From: an uncultured Paracoccaceae bacterium
GTDB taxonomy: Bacteria; Pseudomonadota; Alphaproteobacteria; Rhodobacterales; Rhodobacteraceae
Direction: 5' to 3'
Length of the DNA stretch: 64,000 bases
Assembly: GCA_943787785.1 (NCBI GenBank)
Contig: CALSNT010000005.1
Location: 79,396 to 143,395, forward strand
Shown piece after piece: positions 63,567 to 64,000 of the stretch. The notes under the pieces were generated by a model. It ran no database searches and had not been told where the DNA came from. It saw only the letters and a program-made list of their open reading frames with translations. The stretch's first letter is position 1; every line of letters begins with the position of its first letter. A program made the position numbers and the translations under genes.

Positions 63567-64000
63567 TTCGTCCTCCCTTATGCGGAGATTTTGCGGGACC
63601 CAAACGCCGAAAGCAAAGAATTTTGTCCCCGCTGCTTACAATTTGCTTACCAAATTGGATGCAATGATCTTCAGTATTTCATAATATATTGAAAACAAAC
63701 ATATTAACCTGAAGCAGGCCAACTTTTCCCATTGACTAGCTATCAATGAAGCAGGTGATTGCTTTGTGCCGGCCAACCTCTTTCGCGTGCCTTCAGCAGG
63801 CAAGATGCCAGCACCGGCCATTTGCGAGAATCGCAGAGAAGGACTCCTTCGACACCGCTTCAGAAGTGGCAAATGTTCGCTGCGCGCGCTCGCTGCAGGT
63901 CGGTCCTTTTGCAGCGCCGAAAACCACCCGCTGCATAACAGCGGGAAATGCGGACGTTCAGACAGAATGCAGCGAAGTTTCGGCCGGCAATGACCGAGAG
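63567..64000. other. AT-rich upstream region and right edge of the window
   Basis: These 434 bases carry the promoter region of the QueC-like operon (AT-rich from about 63640 to 63760), a tandem GCTTAC motif, and then GC-richer sequence to the edge with short frames that look non-coding. No tRNA 5' half or further gene is seen. Confidence 0.5.
63633..63650. repeat. Tandem GCTTAC motif, 11-bp spacing, before the QueC-like operon
   Basis: TGCTTAC at 63633 and again at 63644, 11 bp apart and in the same orientation as the pair at 56846-56863. It lies 67-84 bp upstream of the Met-Gly gene. It may be an integrase arm site marking the other end of the element, or an operator for the winged-helix domain. 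Confidence 0.55.

Larger units (their letters stand above)
55370..64000. mobile_element. tRNA-Asn genomic island (left part; continues past the window)
   Basis: The island begins at the first tRNA-Asn fragment and contains a second identical fragment, two tyrosine-recombinase genes, an IS66 remnant, several orphan ORFs and a two-gene QueC-like cassette. No intact tRNA-Asn is seen, so the far att site should be to the right of base 64000. At least two elements appear to be stacked: 55370-56716 and 56672 onward. Confidence 0.8.

Noticed and set aside
63766..63993. ORF of 75 codons at the right edge
   Set aside because: Composition and lack of any motif suggest intergenic sequence; no ribosome binding site.
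1..64000. CRISPR array or rRNA operon
   Set aside because: No regularly spaced direct repeats of CRISPR type and no rRNA-like sequence were seen on reading the window.

Overview
The window looks like a chromosomal segment of an alphaproteobacterium of the Rhodobacteraceae (Roseobacter group). The main reason is the gene order ispDF | dusB-ntrB-ntrC-ntrY-ntrX-trkA-trkH-hfq-hflX, with an NtrC that lacks the sigma54-contact loop. A TrgA-family gene, a fused PuuE-UraD protein and high-GC coding sequence agree with this. No species can be named from the sequence alone.

Layout. 1-5.5 kb: a ClpP-fold membrane protein running off the left edge, a flavoprotein monooxygenase, a diheme cytochrome c plus cytochrome c' pair, a small membrane protein and two related porin-like beta-barrel genes. 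5.6-7.05 kb: an IS3-family element just upstream of the second porin. 7.3-9.7 kb: hpt, a COQ10/RatA-like START protein and an MmgE/PrpD protein. 9.87-11.26 kb: an IS256-family element with a visible 9-bp target duplication. 11.4-16.2 kb: a DMT exporter, amtB, and the overlapping set ispDF-pgpA-cinA (cinA frameshifted). 16.4-28.1 kb: nitrogen regulation, potassium uptake (trkH frameshifted) and hfq-hflX. 28.3-42.8 kb: housekeeping genes (penicillin acylase family, mfd, hemB, transporters, an acyl-CoA ligase).

43.0-53.0 kb is a purine-degradation neighbourhood. PuuD oxidises urate, UraH opens 5-hydroxyisourate, the C-terminal UraD domain decarboxylates OHCU, the N-terminal PuuE domain hydrolyses allantoin, a bicupin acts on ureidoglycine and AllA cleaves ureidoglycolate. 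An NCS2 permease probably imports xanthine or urate, and an FCY1-like deaminase sits beside the bicupin. The allantoate-hydrolysing step and xanthine dehydrogenase are not in the window.

From about 55.37 kb to the right edge the sequence is a genomic island at a tRNA-Asn site. Two identical 45-bp copies of the tRNA-Asn 3' end (55370-55414 and 56672-56716) flank a small element carrying an IS66 remnant and two orphan ORFs. The second copy is followed by a P4-type integrase (frameshifted), a secreted orphan protein, a two-HTH plus tyrosine-recombinase module, and a two-gene cassette on the minus strand. That cassette holds a protein beginning Met-Gly and a roughly 613-aa QueC-like PP-loop protein with a winged-helix C-terminus. 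It is the best candidate in the window for an undescribed system, possibly related to QueC-like nucleobase-protein conjugation in anti-phage defence. Five apparent frameshifts (cinA, trkH, integrase, QueC-like twice) all look like one extra base, so assembly error must be considered before any is called a true pseudogene.
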